Positions 10,510-21,642 of a stretch of DNA of 64,000 nt are shown here, piece after piece (the first letter of the stretch is position 1; each line of letters begins with the position of its first letter). The notes under the pieces are model-generated. The model was not told where the DNA came from and searched no databases. It saw nothing but the letters and a program-made list of their open reading frames with translations. The stretch is from Enterococcus sp. HY326 (lineage in GTDB: Bacteria; Bacillota; Bacilli; Lactobacillales; Enterococcaceae): positions 186,001 through 250,000 of the forward strand of contig NZ_JANLGQ010000003.1 of NCBI RefSeq assembly GCF_026157065.1, read 5' to 3'. The position numbers were made by a program, and so were the translations under genes.

Positions 10510-10547
10510 TGAAAGCGCTTGACTTTTATTGACGAATCAAATATATT
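10510..10547 (+). promoter_or_regulatory. xylA promoter with overlapping cre site
   Basis: TTGACT (10519-10524) and TATATT (10542-10547) are spaced by 17 bases, a strong sigma-A promoter. A catabolite-responsive element (TGAAAGCGCTTGAC, 10510-10523, 12 of 14 positions of the CcpA consensus) overlaps the -35. This predicts glucose repression of the xyl operon. Confidence 0.8.
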
Positions 10548-10557
10548 GTTCTTGTAA

Positions 10558-10576
10558 GTTAGTTTAACGAACTAAC
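10558..10576. promoter_or_regulatory. XylR operator
   Basis: Perfect inverted repeat GTTAGTT-taacg-AACTAAC lying immediately downstream of the -10 of the xylA promoter. It matches the TTAGTT/AACTAA half-sites known for Gram-positive XylR operators, and repressor bound here would block initiation. Confidence 0.85.
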
Positions 10577-10616
10577 AAACTTAAATCAAGTGTAAATTTA
10601 TGAGGGGGATAAAAAA

Positions 10617-11924
10617 ATGCATTACTTTCCAAATGTCGAAAAAATTAAATACGAAGGAAAAACAACAGAGAATTTATTTGCCTTCCGTCACTACAATCCT
10701 GAAGAAGTAATTATGGGGAAAACTATGAAGGAGCATTTGCGTTTTGCCGTTGCTTATTGGCATACCATGACTCAAGATGGTTCTGATCCATTTGGTGATC
10801 CAGTCAATCAACGGACTTGGTTTGGAGAAACACCGATGGATACTGCTCGTAATCGTGTTGAAGCCTTCTTTGAAATTTTAACTAAATTAGATGTCGAATA
10901 TTTTTGCTTCCACGATGTCGACATTGCACCAGCCGGCGATTCGTTAGAAGAATTTTTCAGTAATATTGATGAGATTACGGATTTAATTAAAGAAAAAATG
11001 GATCAAACTGGCATTAAATTATTATGGAACACAGCAAACATGTTTAGCCATCCGCGTTTTGTGAATGGTGCGGCATCTTCAAATAATGCAGAAGTCTTTG
11101 CCTACTCAGCAGCTCAAGTGAAAAAAGGGTTGGATGTCAGTAAAAAACTCGGCGGCGAAAATTATGTCTTCTGGGGCGGCCGGGAAGGATATGAATCACT
11201 GCTAAATACCAATATGAAATTTGAGCAGGACAACATTGCTCGGCTATTTAAAATGGCAATTGCTTATGGAGAAAAAATTGGCCACAAGCCACAATTTTTA
11301 ATTGAACCAAAACCAATGGAACCATCAAAACATCAGTATGATTTTGATGCAGCAACGGCGATGGCATTCATTCAAAAACATGGTTTGGAAAATGATTTCA
11401 AATTGAACTTAGAGGCTAACCACGCAACTTTGGCTGGACATACTTTTGAACACGAGTTAAATGTTGCCAGAGATTATGATGCGTTAGGCTCAATCGATGC
11501 CAACCAAGGGGATGTTTTATTAGGTTGGGATACAGATGAATTTCCAACAAATATTTATGATACGACCCTAGCTATGTACGAAATTTTAGAAAATGGCGGT
11601 ATCGCACCTGGCGGTATCAATTTTGATTCAAAAGTACGTCGTTCTTCTTTCGCAATGGATGATTTATTATTGGCTCATATCGCCGGAATGGACACTTTTG
11701 CCCGCGGGTTGAAAGCAGCGGCTGCTTTGAAGGAAGATCGCTTCTTTGATGATTTGAAAGAAAAACGTTATGCCAGCTATACGACCGGTATCGGCGCAAA
11801 AATTGTTGCAGACGAAGAAGATTTAGAAAGTTTGACCACCTATGCCTTGGCCCATGATGATATTACGAATGAATCTAGCCACTTGGAAGTTGTCAAGTCA
11901 CGTTTGAATGATTATTTAGTCTAA
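10617..11924 (+). CDS. xylA: Xylose isomerase
   Basis: Converts D-xylose to D-xylulose in the cytoplasm. Signature elements include [10 protein letters not shown] with catalytic His99, WGGREGYE at residues 186-193, [13 protein letters not shown] and [13 protein letters not shown], which together give the sugar- and metal-binding residues. At 435 residues it is a class II enzyme of usual size. It starts behind GAGGGGG. It heads the operon xylA-xylF-xylG-xylH-xylB and is repressed by XylR and, by the cre site, CcpA. It would also receive xylose released in the cell by the GH31 and GH43 enzymes downstream. Confidence 0.97.
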   Translation: MHYFPNVEKIKYEGKTTENLFAFRHYNPEEVIMGKTMKEHLRFAVAYWHTMTQDGSDPFGDPVNQRTWFGETPMDTARNRVEAFFEILTKLDVEYFCFHDVDIAPAGDSLEEFFSNIDEITDLIKEKMDQTGIKLLWNTANMFSHPRFVNGAASSNNAEVFAYSAAQVKKGLDVSKKLGGENYVFWGGREGYESLLNTNMKFEQDNIARLFKMAIAYGEKIGHKPQFLIEPKPMEPSKHQYDFDAATAMAFIQKHGLENDFKLNLEANHATLAGHTFEHELNVARDYDALGSIDANQGDVLLGWDTDEFPTNIYDTTLAMYEILENGGIAPGGINFDSKVRRSSFAMDDLLLAHIAGMDTFARGLKAAAALKEDRFFDDLKEKRYASYTTGIGAKIVADEEDLESLTTYALAHDDITNESSHLEVVKSRLNDYLV

Positions 11925-11937
11925 GGGGGAAATGAGA

Positions 11938-13020
11938 ATGGGGTTAAAAAAATTTTTAGCAAGTGCTTTACTAGGTGCGACCGTAATTAGTTTAGGGGCA
12001 TGTGGAACTTCGGATAGTTCAGGATCTGGAGAAAATGGTACGATTGGGATTGCAATGCCATCAAAGGCACTTGAGAGATGGGAAAAAGATGGGGACTACA
12101 TGGTTGAACAACTTGAAGGCAATGGTTATTCAACCGACATTCAATACGCTCAAGATAGTGTGCCAACACAAGTATCTCAAATTGAGAATATGATTACTAA
12201 AGGTGTGGATGTAATTGTAATCGCTTCGATTGACGGTGAAGCATTAACGGATGTTGTTTCTAAGGCACAAGACCAAGACATTCCAGTTATTGCTTATGAC
12301 AGATTGATTATGAATGCGGATGGTATTGATTATTACTGTACATTTGATAATTTTCAAGTAGGCGTTTTGCAAGGACAGTATATTGTTGATAGTCTAGATT
12401 TGGAAAATGAAGTAGGACCTTTTAACATCGAGCTATTTGGTGGAGCACCGGATGATAACAATGCTAGATTCTTTTTCGATGGAGCAATGTCAATTTTACA
12501 GCCATACATTGATAGCGGAAAACTTGTTGTTAAAAGTGGACAAACAGATTTTAACAAAATTGCTATTAAGAACTGGGATGGTGCTACAGCACAAGCCAGA
12601 ATGGATAATCTGTTAAGTGCTTCTTATACAGATGCAACTGTTGATGCAGTTTTGGCACCAAATGATGCTGTAGCCATGGGGATTGTTTCTTCTTTAAAAG
12701 GAGTTGGATATGGTAGTTCTGATCGCCCAATGCCCATAATCACTGGTCAAGATGCGGAAGCGGCATCAGTTAAGTCAATTATCTCAGACGGCCAAACTAT
12801 GACAGTTTTTAAGAATACACAAGAGTTAGCAGATGTTGCAGCAAGAATGGTTGATCAGATTATTAAGGGTGAAGAAGTAGAAGTTAACGATACGGAGACT
12901 TATAACAATAATGTCAAAAATGTCCCAACCTATTTGTTAGAACCAGTTGCAGTAGATAAAGATAACTACCAAGAAATTTTGATTGATAGTGGGTATCTAA
13001 CAGCTTCTGATGTTGAATAA
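11938..13020 (+). CDS. xylF: D-xylose ABC transporter substrate-binding lipoprotein
   Basis: Surface lipoprotein that captures a pentose (xylose by context) for the XylGH importer. The lipobox LGAC places the lipidated cysteine at residue 22 from the chosen start. A type-I periplasmic binding fold follows ([19 protein letters not shown], with the DNAR and N-D-A-V-A ligand-region motifs of ChvE/XylF proteins). The start at 11938 sits about seven bases after AAGGGGG; the ATG at 11932 is too close to that site but possible. It begins 13 bases after xylA. A 32-base perfect palindrome follows its stop, which may stabilise the upstream mRNA and give more binding protein than ATPase. Confidence 0.9.
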   Translation: MGLKKFLASALLGATVISLGACGTSDSSGSGENGTIGIAMPSKALERWEKDGDYMVEQLEGNGYSTDIQYAQDSVPTQVSQIENMITKGVDVIVIASIDGEALTDVVSKAQDQDIPVIAYDRLIMNADGIDYYCTFDNFQVGVLQGQYIVDSLDLENEVGPFNIELFGGAPDDNNARFFFDGAMSILQPYIDSGKLVVKSGQTDFNKIAIKNWDGATAQARMDNLLSASYTDATVDAVLAPNDAVAMGIVSSLKGVGYGSSDRPMPIITGQDAEAASVKSIISDGQTMTVFKNTQELADVAARMVDQIIKGEEVEVNDTETYNNNVKNVPTYLLEPVAVDKDNYQEILIDSGYLTASDVE

Positions 13021-13027
13021 GCTCTGA

Positions 13028-13059
13028 TATATAAGCCAGGTCTAGACCTGGCTTATATA
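13028..13059. repeat. 32-base perfect palindrome between xylF and xylG
   Basis: Each half is 16 bases (TATATAAGCCAGGTCT and its exact complement), with no loop bases to spare. There is no T-tract, so a full terminator is unlikely. The position right after the binding-protein gene fits an intra-operon stabilising or attenuating hairpin. Confidence 0.8.
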
Positions 13060-13084
13060 ATATTCTTAAAGTTGGAGGAGAGTT

Positions 13085-14617
13085 ATGACTGATTATATTC
13101 TAGAAATGGAAAATATTACTAAAGAATTTTCGGGTGTAAAAGCCTTAGATGATGTAAGTTTCAAAGTGAAACGTGGTGAGATTCATGCGTTGTGTGGAGA
13201 AAATGGGGCGGGAAAGTCTACCTTAATGAAAGTCTTGAGTGGTGTTTATCCATATGGAGATTACACTGGAAATATTTTTTTAGACGGTGAAGAGAGTAAA
13301 TTCAAGGATATCAGAGACAGTGAGAAAAAGGGAATTGTTATTATCCATCAAGAATTAGCATTAATACCTTACTTATCTATAGCAGAAAATATCTTTTTAG
13401 GAAACGAAATAAAAAAATATAATATTGTAGATTTTGATCAAACATTTGAAAGAGCACAAATCTTACTAAAACTTGTTGGCTTAAGCGAAAATCCCGGAAC
13501 GTTGGTTACTAATATAGGAGTTGGGAAGCAACAACTTGTTGAAATAGCGAAGGCAATTTCAAAAGAAGTACGCTTGTTAATTCTGGACGAACCAACGGCA
13601 GCATTGAACGAAGATGATAGTGCAAATTTGTTGAAACTATTACTGCAATTTAAAGCACAAGGTATCACCTGTATTATAATTTCCCACAAACTCAATGAAA
13701 TAATGGAGGTTGCGGATTCAGTAACAATTTTAAGAGATGGGAAAACAATTGAAACCATTAAGAAAGATTCTGGTGAATTAACAGAAAATAGAATTATTAA
13801 AGGGATGGTAGGACGTGATTTAGAAAATAGATATCCTGATTATGAACCTTCTATTGGTGAAAAATACTTTGAGGTGAATAATTGGAATGTTTATCATCCT
13901 GTTCATCAAGATAGAAAGATTATTGATGATGCGAGTTTTTATATCCGAAAGGGTGAAATTATTGGCATTGCAGGACTGATGGGTGCTGGAAGAACCGAAT
14001 TAGCAATGAGTATTTTCGGAAAAAGCTACGGAAGCAAGATTTCCGGCACTATAAAAAAAGAAGGAAAAGTATTGCATCTAAGTAATGTAAAGCAAGCAAT
14101 TGACAATGGTCTTGCCTATGCTACTGAAGATCGCAAAGGAAATGGACTGGTCTTGATTGAAGATATTAATCAGAATATATCAATGGCAAGTTTGAATAAA
14201 TTATCTAAAGCGACTGTCATTAATGAAAATGATGAAATTACTAAATCTGAATACTACAAAGAAAAAATGAGGATAAAAAGTAATAATATTTTTCAAAAAG
14301 TCGGAAGTCTCAGTGGAGGAAATCAGCAAAAAGTTGTACTAGCGAAATGGATGCTAGCTGAACCAGATATTCTTTTCCTGGATGAACCAACACGGGGCAT
14401 TGATGTAGGTGCTAAATATGATATTTATACAATAATTCAAGAAATGGCAAAAGCCGGTAAAGGTATATGTGTGATTTCTTCGGAATTACCAGAGATATTA
14501 GGAATCTGTGATCGTATCTATACAATGAATGAAGGAAAGATTACACGAGAGATTCTTAAAAAGGATGCAGATCAAGAAATATTAATGGAAAGCATGACAA
14601 ATAAAGCGGGGGTATAA
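13085..14617 (+). CDS. xylG: Xylose ABC transporter ATP-binding protein (two ABC domains)
   Basis: Energises xylose import at the inner face of the membrane. The protein carries two tandem ABC domains. The first has Walker [10 protein letters not shown] at residues 39-47 and Walker [13 protein letters not shown]. The second has a degenerate Walker [11 protein letters not shown], but an intact signature LSGGNQQK and Walker [14 protein letters not shown]. This asymmetry is normal for the CUT2 family (RbsA, XylG, MglA). The 510-residue length is usual. It starts behind TTGGAGGAG and ends one base before xylH. Confidence 0.94.
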   Translation: MTDYILEMENITKEFSGVKALDDVSFKVKRGEIHALCGENGAGKSTLMKVLSGVYPYGDYTGNIFLDGEESKFKDIRDSEKKGIVIIHQELALIPYLSIAENIFLGNEIKKYNIVDFDQTFERAQILLKLVGLSENPGTLVTNIGVGKQQLVEIAKAISKEVRLLILDEPTAALNEDDSANLLKLLLQFKAQGITCIIISHKLNEIMEVADSVTILRDGKTIETIKKDSGELTENRIIKGMVGRDLENRYPDYEPSIGEKYFEVNNWNVYHPVHQDRKIIDDASFYIRKGEIIGIAGLMGAGRTELAMSIFGKSYGSKISGTIKKEGKVLHLSNVKQAIDNGLAYATEDRKGNGLVLIEDINQNISMASLNKLSKATVINENDEITKSEYYKEKMRIKSNNIFQKVGSLSGGNQQKVVLAKWMLAEPDILFLDEPTRGIDVGAKYDIYTIIQEMAKAGKGICVISSELPEILGICDRIYTMNEGKITREILKKDADQEILMESMTNKAGV

Positions 14618-14618
14618 G

Positions 14619-15815
14619 ATGGAAGCGAAAAAAATTGCCAAGTCAGATAAATCAGAAGGTATTTTAGATATTCTAAAAAATAGTTTTCAAAAATACAGCA
14701 TGTATTTTTTCTTAGCAATCATCATGATAGTGTTCCAAGTGATGACGGATGGAGTCTTATTAAGACCCTTAAATATTACCAATATAATATTGCAAAACAG
14801 TTACATTCTAATTTTGGCAATTGGAATGGTGATACTAATTATTTTAGGTGATATAGATTTGTCAGTTGGCTCAATAGCAGCCTTCACTGGGGCATTGTCA
14901 GCAATATTTACAATTAATATGGGGCTTTCTACGCCTATAGCGATACTATTATGTTTATTGATCGGTGCAGCTATCGGAGCCTTTCAGGGATTTTGGGTAG
15001 CGTTTGTTAAAGTTCCGGCTTTTATTGCTACTTTAGCAGGGATGCTTATTTTTAGAGGCCTGACTATTGTTGTATTAGATGGAAAGTCATTGGCTCCTTT
15101 TCCTGAGAGTTTTCAATTATTAAGCTCTGGTTTTCTGCCAGATCCTTTGGGAAATGGCGGCGTACATTTATTTTCATTAATAATTGGTTTAATAATTGCT
15201 TGTCTATTTGTCTTTTTTTCATTTAAATCTCGAAATAAAAAAATCACTTATGGATTTCCAGTAGAATCAAAGGGAATGTTTGTTGTTAAATTGGTGTTGG
15301 TTTTAGTCTTACTTGGACTTTTTACCTATGTAATGGCTTCATATGAAGGATTTCCCAATGTGTTAATCATACTGGCTGTTTTAGTAATGATTTATCGCTT
15401 CATCACAAATAAAACTACCATAGGACGTTATGTATACGCTACTGGTGGGAATGAAAAAGCTGCTGCCTTATCAGGTATAAAAACTAGAAAAATAAAGTTC
15501 ATTATGTTTATGAACATGGGGCTTCTTTCAGCAGTAGCGGGACTAATTTTTTCTGCTCGTCTGAATGCGGCGACTGCTACAGCGGGAAATGGGTTTGAAC
15601 TAGACGCCATTGCAGCTTGTTATATTGGGGGAGCATCAGCCTACGGAGGTGTAGGAACAGTTCTAGGTGCTATTGTTGGGGGACTTGTAATGGGTGTTCT
15701 TAACAATGGAATGTCTCTTCTAGGGATTGGGGTTGACTGGCAACAAGCAATCAAAGGCTTAGTACTATTACTAGCTGTTGCATTTGATATTTATAATAAA
15801 AACAAAGCGAGCTAG
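14619..15815 (+). CDS. xylH: Xylose ABC transporter permease
   Basis: Integral membrane channel of the CUT2 xylose importer, partner of XylG and XylF. About ten hydrophobic segments are visible. The family features IDLSVGSIAAF (near residue 85) and the conserved cytoplasmic loop GRYVYATGGNEKAAALSGI (near residue 270) are present. The 398-residue length agrees with XylH, which is longer than RbsC. It is tightly packed between xylG (one base) and xylB (12 bases). Confidence 0.93.
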   Translation: MEAKKIAKSDKSEGILDILKNSFQKYSMYFFLAIIMIVFQVMTDGVLLRPLNITNIILQNSYILILAIGMVILIILGDIDLSVGSIAAFTGALSAIFTINMGLSTPIAILLCLLIGAAIGAFQGFWVAFVKVPAFIATLAGMLIFRGLTIVVLDGKSLAPFPESFQLLSSGFLPDPLGNGGVHLFSLIIGLIIACLFVFFSFKSRNKKITYGFPVESKGMFVVKLVLVLVLLGLFTYVMASYEGFPNVLIILAVLVMIYRFITNKTTIGRYVYATGGNEKAAALSGIKTRKIKFIMFMNMGLLSAVAGLIFSARLNAATATAGNGFELDAIAACYIGGASAYGGVGTVLGAIVGGLVMGVLNNGMSLLGIGVDWQQAIKGLVLLLAVAFDIYNKNKAS

Positions 15816-15827
15816 GAGGTACAAAAA

Positions 15828-17330
15828 ATGCCCTACGTATTAGGAATTGATTTAGGCACGAGCTCACTAAAAGGCCTTTTGATGAATCAGGCCGGCGAGG
15901 TAGTTGCCACGGCAGCCCAAGATTATCCATTAATTCAACCGGCTTCTGGCTACAGTGAGCAAGATCCGCAGCATTGGGTTGCAGCCTGTAGCGCTGTTTT
16001 TGAAAGTTTAAAAAGTGAAGTGGCTGATTTTACAGAAGAGCTAGTAGGCATTAGTTTTTCGGGACAGATGCACAGCTTAGTTCTATTAGATGAAGAAAAA
16101 CAAGTGTTGCGCAATGCCATTTTGTGGAATGATGTACGAACCACGAAACAATGTCAGAAAATCATGGCAGAATTTGGAACAGAGTTGTTAGCAATTACGA
16201 AAAATATTGCTTTAGAAGGCTTTACTCTACCTAAAATTTTATGGGTGCAGGAAAATGAACCAGAGATTTGGCAACAGGTACGCCATTTAATGCTGCCAAA
16301 AGATTATCTTGGCTATTGGCTGACAGATACAATTCATATGGATTATTCTGATGCAGCCGGAACATTGCTTTTGGATATTAAAGAAAAACAGTGGTCACCG
16401 GCGATTCTAGAGAAGTTTGCTATTTCGAAGGATTTATTGCCGCAATTAATTGAATCATCAGGAATGACGGGTCTCTTGAAAAAAGAATTAGCAGAACAAT
16501 TTGGCTTTAGCAAAGAAGTCAAAATTTTTGCTGGCGGTGCAGATAATGCTTGCGCTGCAGTTGGATCAGGAATTTTGGCAGAAGGTATCGGCATGGCTAG
16601 CATCGGAACTTCAGGTGTCTTCTTGTCCTATGAAAATTCCGCTGACCAAGACTACCAAGGGAAACTCCATTTATTTAATCACGCTCAAAAAGATAGTTAT
16701 TACTCAATGGGTGTAACTTTAGCAGCAGGCCATAGCCTTAGCTGGTTTAAAGAGGTTTTCGCTGCAGGTTTATCCTTTGATGAGTTACTAAAGGGCGTCC
16801 ATGATGTGCCAGTCGGAGCAGCTGGATTATTGTTCACGCCTTATATTAGCGGTGAACGGACACCCCATGTCGATGGCAAAATTCGCGGCAGCTTCATCGG
16901 GATGGATGATCAGCACACCTTTAATCATTTCACCCGAGCCGTATTGGAGGGCATTACTTTTTCTTTGAAGGACTCACAGGTCTTGATGGAGGAGGTAGCA
17001 GGTCGCAAATTCGAAAAGATTATTTCAGTTGGTGGCGGCGCTAAGAATGCCGATTGGCTGCAGATGCAAGCAGATATTTTTAATGCAGAAGTAACCAGTC
17101 TGGTCTCCGAACAAGGGCCAGGACTAGGGGCAGCCATGCTAGCCGCTATTGGCTTAAATTGGTTTGCTGACTTGAAAGCTTGTGCAGAAGTATTTGTGGC
17201 ATATAAACAGTCACATTTTCCAATTCAAGAAAATGTCGCAGCTTATCAAGAAATTTATCAAGAGTATCGGAAAGTTTATTCAGCGACAAGCGAGTTGAGT
17301 CATGAGTTGCGGGAGCTAGCAGAGGAATAG
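15828..17330 (+). CDS. xylB: Xylulokinase
   Basis: Phosphorylates D-xylulose to D-xylulose-5-phosphate for the pentose phosphate or phosphoketolase pathway. FGGY kinase: N-terminal phosphate loop LGIDLGTSSLKGLL, catalytic aspartate in AGGADNACAAVG, and the second signature GGGAKNADWLQMQADIFN. The 500-residue length is typical. It starts behind AGGAGG and closes the xyl operon ahead of a strong bidirectional terminator. Confidence 0.96.
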   Translation: MPYVLGIDLGTSSLKGLLMNQAGEVVATAAQDYPLIQPASGYSEQDPQHWVAACSAVFESLKSEVADFTEELVGISFSGQMHSLVLLDEEKQVLRNAILWNDVRTTKQCQKIMAEFGTELLAITKNIALEGFTLPKILWVQENEPEIWQQVRHLMLPKDYLGYWLTDTIHMDYSDAAGTLLLDIKEKQWSPAILEKFAISKDLLPQLIESSGMTGLLKKELAEQFGFSKEVKIFAGGADNACAAVGSGILAEGIGMASIGTSGVFLSYENSADQDYQGKLHLFNHAQKDSYYSMGVTLAAGHSLSWFKEVFAAGLSFDELLKGVHDVPVGAAGLLFTPYISGERTPHVDGKIRGSFIGMDDQHTFNHFTRAVLEGITFSLKDSQVLMEEVAGRKFEKIISVGGGAKNADWLQMQADIFNAEVTSLVSEQGPGLGAAMLAAIGLNWFADLKACAEVFVAYKQSHFPIQENVAAYQEIYQEYRKVYSATSELSHELRELAEE

Positions 17331-17350
17331 TATTGTAAAATGTCGATAAA

Positions 17351-17391
17351 AAGAATTGCTTCTGAGAGTTGAGTTCTCAGAAGCAATTCTT
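17351..17391. terminator. Bidirectional terminator between xylB and the GH43 gene
   Basis: A perfect 17-base stem (left arm 17351-17367, right arm 17375-17391) with a seven-base loop, flanked by A-run and T-run. It serves xylB on the plus strand and the convergent GH43 gene on the minus strand. Confidence 0.92.
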
Positions 17392-18903
17392 TTAATCTAA
17401 TTCTTGATAGTCAAACCATTCGCACACAATTGGGGTCACTGATTCTTTCCCATTTCCAGTAGCGTATAAGGCTAGATAAGGTCCGGTAAATAAGCCGCCA
17501 ACCTCTGTTGTTAAATTGACCGTGGTTGCCTCGCCAATTTTTTGTAGAGAATTTTCTTCTGTACCACCAAAAAATTGATAGAGTTTTTTATCGCCACGAA
17601 TTTCTAAAAAGTAAGGGGTACCAGCCATCAGTGGATCTTCAGTAACCTTTGTCATCTTATCAAAAATACTAACGGTTTGTCTGAAGATAATGGCTGTGGG
17701 CTCATCTTGTTGTAGCGCAATTTCATAATGATGCTGTCGATTAAGAAAAATACTTAAACCAAACTCAGTGCCATCCTGCATTTGTGGCAAAATGAATTTC
17801 GCTTTAGCAAAAAAATGAAAAGCTGTTTGGCGACGGCCTAACCAAGTCAGACCAGCTTCGGAGTTTAAAGTTTCAGCGGTTCCCAAGAGATTCAGCCCCT
17901 GTTCATCTGTAAAAATATGAACATCATCTTGTTCGTATAAATAATTCCAAGTTGCATCGACGCCCTGTTTTGAAAAAATTGTTTTTGCTGGCTGACTAGG
18001 AAATACTTTTTCCGGTAGACCAGTTGCCTCCATTTCTAATGAGAGGCTGCCATTGTTGCCTAAAATTGGCCATGCTCCTGACCAATCAACTGGGAATAAA
18101 AAGGTTTCTCTACCCAGTAAATGTTTCGGTGTGAAGGTGCCAATTGTGCGGATACCGAGGCAGACCCCCCACCAATTTCCTAAATGATCTTCAATTAAAT
18201 CTGCATGACCGACTGCTTGAATCGGATTTTGCAAACTGCGATTCGTTAAAATCGGATTTTCAGCGTAAGCTTCATAAGGTCCTAACATATTTTTACTACG
18301 GGAAATCGTCACCATGTGCCCAAAAGATGTCCCACCTTCGGCAATTACTAAATAATAATAATCGCCTTTTTTATAAAGATGCGGACCCTCCGGATCAGCA
18401 GCGCCAATGCCCTGCCATAATTCATGGCGAGGACCGGTTGCACCTGTAGTTAAATCCAGCTCGCAAAGATAAATTGTTTTGTGGGTACCCACATAAAAGG
18501 CTTTGTCACCTTCGAAATATAAAGAAGGATCAATTCCGGGTAAATCAATCCAAATCGGGTCGGACCATTCTCCGTGAATATCGTCTGTCCAAATAACAAA
18601 GTTTCCTGATGTAAAATTACCCTCTGATACATTTGTGCAAATAACGTAAAAACGGCCATTGTGATGTCGAATGGTCGGTGCATACAAACCAAAGCCATTT
18701 GGAACTTTATGAGAAAGTGTTAGTTGACTATTGCGGGAAATACAGTGACCTAATTGCTGCCAATGGATTAAATCCCGACTGTGGAATAAAGGCAAGCCAG
18801 GAAAATATTCAAAGGAACTGGTGACTAAATAGTAATCTTCGCCGACACGGCAGATGCTGGGATCTGGATAAAAACCTGATAGAATTGGATTTTTATATTT
18901 CAA
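17392..18903 (-). CDS. xynB: Beta-xylosidase, GH43 (subfamily 11 type)
   Basis: Intracellular exo-xylosidase that releases xylose from xylo-oligosaccharides, possibly with arabinofuranosidase side activity. The five-bladed propeller residues are visible: base Asp14 in FYPDPS, pKa-modulating Asp125 in GIDPSLYF, and acid Glu172 in DPEGPHLY. A C-terminal beta-sandwich (residues about 320-503) matches the XynB type. There is no signal peptide. The frame opens at a TTG (18901-18903) with GGAGG ten bases upstream. A 21-base palindrome overlaps its probable -10. It feeds XylA and XylB directly. Confidence 0.9.
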   Translation of the reverse strand: MKYKNPILSGFYPDPSICRVGEDYYLVTSSFEYFPGLPLFHSRDLIHWQQLGHCISRNSQLTLSHKVPNGFGLYAPTIRHHNGRFYVICTNVSEGNFTSGNFVIWTDDIHGEWSDPIWIDLPGIDPSLYFEGDKAFYVGTHKTIYLCELDLTTGATGPRHELWQGIGAADPEGPHLYKKGDYYYLVIAEGGTSFGHMVTISRSKNMLGPYEAYAENPILTNRSLQNPIQAVGHADLIEDHLGNWWGVCLGIRTIGTFTPKHLLGRETFLFPVDWSGAWPILGNNGSLSLEMEATGLPEKVFPSQPAKTIFSKQGVDATWNYLYEQDDVHIFTDEQGLNLLGTAETLNSEAGLTWLGRRQTAFHFFAKAKFILPQMQDGTEFGLSIFLNRQHHYEIALQQDEPTAIIFRQTVSIFDKMTKVTEDPLMAGTPYFLEIRGDKKLYQFFGGTEENSLQKIGEATTVNLTTEVGGLFTGPYLALYATGNGKESVTPIVCEWFDYQELD

Positions 18904-18925
18904 AATAAAAACGCCTCCTTTTTGT

Positions 18926-18946
18926 GTGAATCATAGCATGATTCAC
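18926..18946. promoter_or_regulatory. Palindromic operator upstream of the GH43 gene
   Basis: Perfect nine-base arms GTGAATCAT and ATGATTCAC with a three-base centre. On the minus strand a TATGAT -10 candidate lies inside it, so a bound regulator would control the GH43 promoter directly. It differs from the XylR operator at 10558, so another regulator is implied. Confidence 0.65.
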
Positions 18947-19094
18947 TAATAAAAAAGATGGAGAAATTAGATGTGTTACTGTACAAATTAGCGTTATTTA
19001 TATAGCGTTTTTTTAGTCTGGAAAATAGTTTCAAATTCTATTATTTTAGGTTAATTTTCTTGAATAAGTTCAAAAAAGCTTGTGCTAAAGTTAA

Positions 19095-20576
<1,482 letters not shown>

Positions 20577-20583
20577 AAAAGTT

Positions 20584-20720
20584 ACAGCTATGACATAAGT
20601 TATACAGAGGGAACTCTTAAGGTTTGGTTTTGCTACTTAGTAAACCTTCAGTGGGATTTAGGTGTTTTCATTAAGTTTCACTTAGAGACATCCTTTTTGT
20701 TCAAGCTAAAGTCATAGCTT
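20584..20720. repeat. Long imperfect palindrome between the GH1 and araC-type genes
   Basis: Ends ACAGCTATGACATAAGT (about 20584-20600) and AGCTAAAGTCATAGCT (20704-20719) are near-complements across a 137-base element. They share the core GCTATGAC with the element in argGH. It lies between convergent genes and may act as a bidirectional terminator. Confidence 0.55.
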
Positions 20721-20728
20721 CTTTTCTT

Positions 20729-21535
20729 TCAACTGTGATAATACCGTCGAAAATTCTTCGGCGTCACCTGTTCGCTTCGTTTAAAAAGTGCAATAAAGTG
20801 ACTGGCATTGCTAAAGCCAGTGGCGTCACTGATTTCTTGGATGGTTAGTAACGGCTCGTTGGCCAATAATTCTTTGGCCTTTTGCATCCGATACTCAAGC
20901 AGATATTGATTTGGGGAAGTCTGATAGACATCTTTAAAAAGCCGATTTAAATATTGAGGGCTGTAGCCAATTAATTGGGCAAGCTCTTCATTGCGAATAT
21001 CTTCAGCGTAGTGTTTTTTTATATAATGGACCACAGGTTGAATCAAGTCATGATATTTTGAATAATGACTTGATTCAGCTAAGGTGGACTCTTTAATCAG
21101 CATCAAAAAAGAATAAATCATACCAGATACTTTTAACGGCGTCGTTAAAGTATCTTTTTCAATTTCTGCTGCTAATTGACTGACAAAATTTTCAACATCA
21201 ATCGCATTTTCGGAAATTACTAGATAGTTGCCAAAGCCAAGCAGAGTCATAATTTCAGAAATCAGAGCGCCACCAAAAGTAAAGTAGGCTGTTTCCCAAG
21301 CGTCATTTGGATAGTAGTCATGAGGAATCGCTTGGTTGATTAAAATACTGGTACCAACTGGTAAATTAATTTTTTGATTGTCGATCAACACGGTGCCGCT
21401 ACTTTTTTCAGAGAAAAGCCAATGGACATAAGGGTATCCTTTAGGCCGCTGAATCTGTTCCTGCTGCCAGTTAGTGCCAAAGCTGTCGACAAAGAGTGGT
21501 AAGCTGCGGTCCTTTTGATTAAAACTATAGCGCAA
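20729..21535 (-). CDS. AraC-family regulator of the glycosidase genes
   Basis: Transcription activator with an N-terminal cupin-like sugar-sensing domain (about residues 1-150) and a C-terminal AraC DNA-binding domain. The latter contains two helix-turn-helix units (NEELAQLIGYSPQYLNRLFK and TIQEISDATGFSNASHF). The start is a TTG at 21535 placed eight bases after GGAGG; the frame stays open to a TTG at 21550, which overlaps the ribosome site. It is divergent from the GH42 gene, and local control of GH42 and perhaps GH1 is likely from position. It resembles raffinose/melibiose-type activators (RafR, MsmR). Confidence 0.88.
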   Translation of the reverse strand: MRYSFNQKDRSLPLFVDSFGTNWQQEQIQRPKGYPYVHWLFSEKSSGTVLIDNQKINLPVGTSILINQAIPHDYYPNDAWETAYFTFGGALISEIMTLLGFGNYLVISENAIDVENFVSQLAAEIEKDTLTTPLKVSGMIYSFLMLIKESTLAESSHYSKYHDLIQPVVHYIKKHYAEDIRNEELAQLIGYSPQYLNRLFKDVYQTSPNQYLLEYRMQKAKELLANEPLLTIQEISDATGFSNASHFIALFKRSEQVTPKNFRRYYHS

Positions 21536-21642
21536 AATCAACGCCTCCAATTGTTTCGTTTTATGATATTTTGTCTTTTTTATTTACTACTATTCTACCA
21601 TGTAAGCGTGTTAAAATGAGAAAAAATAGCTGGAGGTTTATT

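Noticed and set aside
13438-13758. 106-codon minus-strand frame inside xylG
   Set aside because: Antisense to conserved ABC motifs, with no independent evidence of coding.
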